A stretch of 7,325 nt of DNA from CAJQND01 sp051010055. GTDB lineage: Bacteria > Pseudomonadota > Alphaproteobacteria > Rhizobiales > CAJQND01. Both the position numbers and the translations under genes were made by a program. Position 1 is the first letter of the stretch, and every line of letters begins with the position of its first letter. The notes below the pieces were generated by a model. It saw nothing but the letters and a program-made list of their open reading frames with translations. It was not told the DNA's origin and ran no database searches. Of this stretch, positions 6,344-7,325 are shown piece after piece. Location: positions 1 to 7,325 of the forward strand of contig JBPCVY010000185.1 of the NCBI GenBank assembly GCA_051010055.1, read 5' to 3'.

Positions 6344-7325
6344 TTACTCCAACATCAATTTCTTCTTGTTGAACTCGTAGTTGACGCCCACCCGGCGAAG
6401 TTCGCGGTTGAACTCCATGCCCTTTCTGGTCTCGAAATTCACCTTTTTTATGGTGTAAAACTGGATCGGGGCAGGCTCAAACGGCGCTTCGTAAAGTGGG
6501 ATGTTCTCCAGCACTTCCGCCTCAACAGCCTTTTTCCTGCCCACGAACCTGCACACCGGCACCTTCTTCATCGTCGCGCTGTTGTCTGAATTGTAGGAAA
6601 TATTGTCTCCGTACAGCCAGGAATAGTAGGGCTTGCGGGTGTTTGGCGCCCAGGGCTTCACCGGCTTGTGGCCCTTGCTCACATAGGCCACATAATACTG
6701 CACGCCCATAACTTCCGGTGTGCCGTTTCCATCAATGTCAAACACGTCATAGCAAATTGGCAAATTGCGGAATGTAGGCATCCCCACAAGGGTGTCATTG
6801 TTTGAGGGCAGGGCGTTGCGCATCTCGCTCATCTGGCCTGAATCAAGCCGTGTGCATCCGTGCGAGGCTGGGCCCCGGCTTACCAGCCAAAGGTTTTTGT
6901 ATGATGACTTGGGGTTTCGTTCTCCGGCGACCTTGCGCCATTCCTTCGGCAAATACCGCGTTCCCACGGGTGAGCGGATGCCGGCATTGTGGAAGGCATT
7001 GTAGTAAACCCCGCCGGCATGCTGATAGGCGAGCAGCGGAATGAAGCCATAGCCCGGGTTGCTTGAGAGGTAATCCACCATGCCTGTGATGCCGCGCCCT
7101 TGCGCGCGGTTCATCAAAGACCAAACACCGGTAACGCCAAAGCCGGGCAGTTTTCCGTATTTGGTTTTCGAGAAAGCTTTCACGGTACCGGCAGGCAAAA
7201 TCTGCGTGAATTCAATGGCATCCACGTGGCCATCGCGCACCAAATAGTGGCCGTTCGTGACATTGGTTATGAAACCCTCAGCGTGTGAAATGAAGTCCGG
7301 GCTGTTAGGCCCGCCTGCCTGAGCC
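6344..7325 (-). CDS. L,D-transpeptidase (YkuD)-like protein, paralogue of the next gene (5'-truncated by window edge)
   Basis: The last 326 codons are visible. The frame is open to the right edge, so the start, and any signal peptide, lie outside; the TTG at 7243 is an internal leucine. The fragment carries a His in YYNAFHNAG (codon at 6989-6991), then SRGPASHGCTRLDSGQ with the Cys codon at 6854-6856. S-H-G-C-T-R matches the catalytic motif of L,D-transpeptidases, periplasmic enzymes that form 3-3 peptidoglycan cross-links or attach proteins to the wall. An FG-GAP-like loop (DVFDIDGNGTPEVMGVQYY) follows, then APNTRKPYYSWLYG. The C-terminal ~240 residues align throughout with the downstream protein (SRGPxSxGCT, DVFDIDGxxxPEVMGVxYY, APNxRxPxYxWLYG, RELRRVG versus RKLRKVG), so the two are tandem duplicates. 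Of the two, this copy keeps the complete motif and is more likely active. The rest of the domain is divergent, so the enzyme call is moderate. Confidence 0.75.
   Translation of the reverse strand, partial: AQAGGPNSPDFISHAEGFITNVTNGHYLVRDGHVDAIEFTQILPAGTVKAFSKTKYGKLPGFGVTGVWSLMNRAQGRGITGMVDYLSSNPGYGFIPLLAYQHAGGVYYNAFHNAGIRSPVGTRYLPKEWRKVAGERNPKSSYKNLWLVSRGPASHGCTRLDSGQMSEMRNALPSNNDTLVGMPTFRNLPICYDVFDIDGNGTPEVMGVQYYVAYVSKGHKPVKPWAPNTRKPYYSWLYGDNISYNSDNSATMKKVPVCRFVGRKKAVEAEVLENIPLYEAPFEPAPIQFYTIKKVNFETRKGMEFNRELRRVGVNYEFNKKKLMLE

Noticed and set aside
6344..7243. Start of the right-edge gene at the TTG at 7243
   Set aside because: The frame stays open to base 7324 with plausible coding residues upstream, so this TTG is an internal leucine and the gene is truncated by the window.

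Overview
The window looks like a chromosomal segment of a Gram-negative bacterium, most plausibly an alphaproteobacterium. This rests on moderately high GC, signal peptides on several products, periplasmic binding-protein folds and the style of the proteins; there is no rRNA or other marker to fix the taxonomy. I see no tRNA, rRNA, CRISPR array, insertion sequence or phage gene. Coding density is very high.

Layout. (1) Bases 1-719, minus strand: the N-terminal 239 residues of an MscS-family mechanosensitive channel that runs off the left edge. (2) Bases 720-903: a 184-bp divergent intergenic region, AT-richer than its surroundings, with a perfect TTGACA hexamer and a 7-bp inverted repeat. (3) Bases 904-4127, plus strand: a two-gene transport unit joined by a TAATG stop/start overlap. 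It consists of a secreted TAXI-type receptor, then a 739-residue protein in which a DAACS/SDF-type secondary carrier is fused through an extra membrane helix to a family-3 periplasmic binding protein. (4) Bases 4178-4705, plus strand: a small secreted protein of unknown function, 50 bp downstream and probably co-transcribed. (5) Bases 4707 to the right edge, minus strand: two tandem paralogous secreted proteins with L,D-transpeptidase (YkuD)-like Cys motifs, the upstream one truncated by the window edge. They converge on the plus-strand genes with one base between stop codons.

The most unusual part is the transport unit. Binding-protein-dependent secondary transport is classically confined to the TRAP and TTT families. 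Here a TAXI receptor has no TRAP membrane genes beside it and is translationally coupled to a carrier of another fold that carries its own binding protein. By eye, that carrier has also lost the residues that bind substrate and sodium in canonical glutamate/aspartate symporters. The inferred picture is a carrier fed by one free and one tethered periplasmic receptor. Substrate and coupling ion cannot be told from the sequence.

The right-hand pair probably acts on, or derives from enzymes acting on, peptidoglycan in the periplasm. One paralogue keeps the full S-x-G-C-x-R motif; the other has His in place of the Arg. Both carry an Asp-rich FG-GAP/EF-hand-like loop after the Cys.
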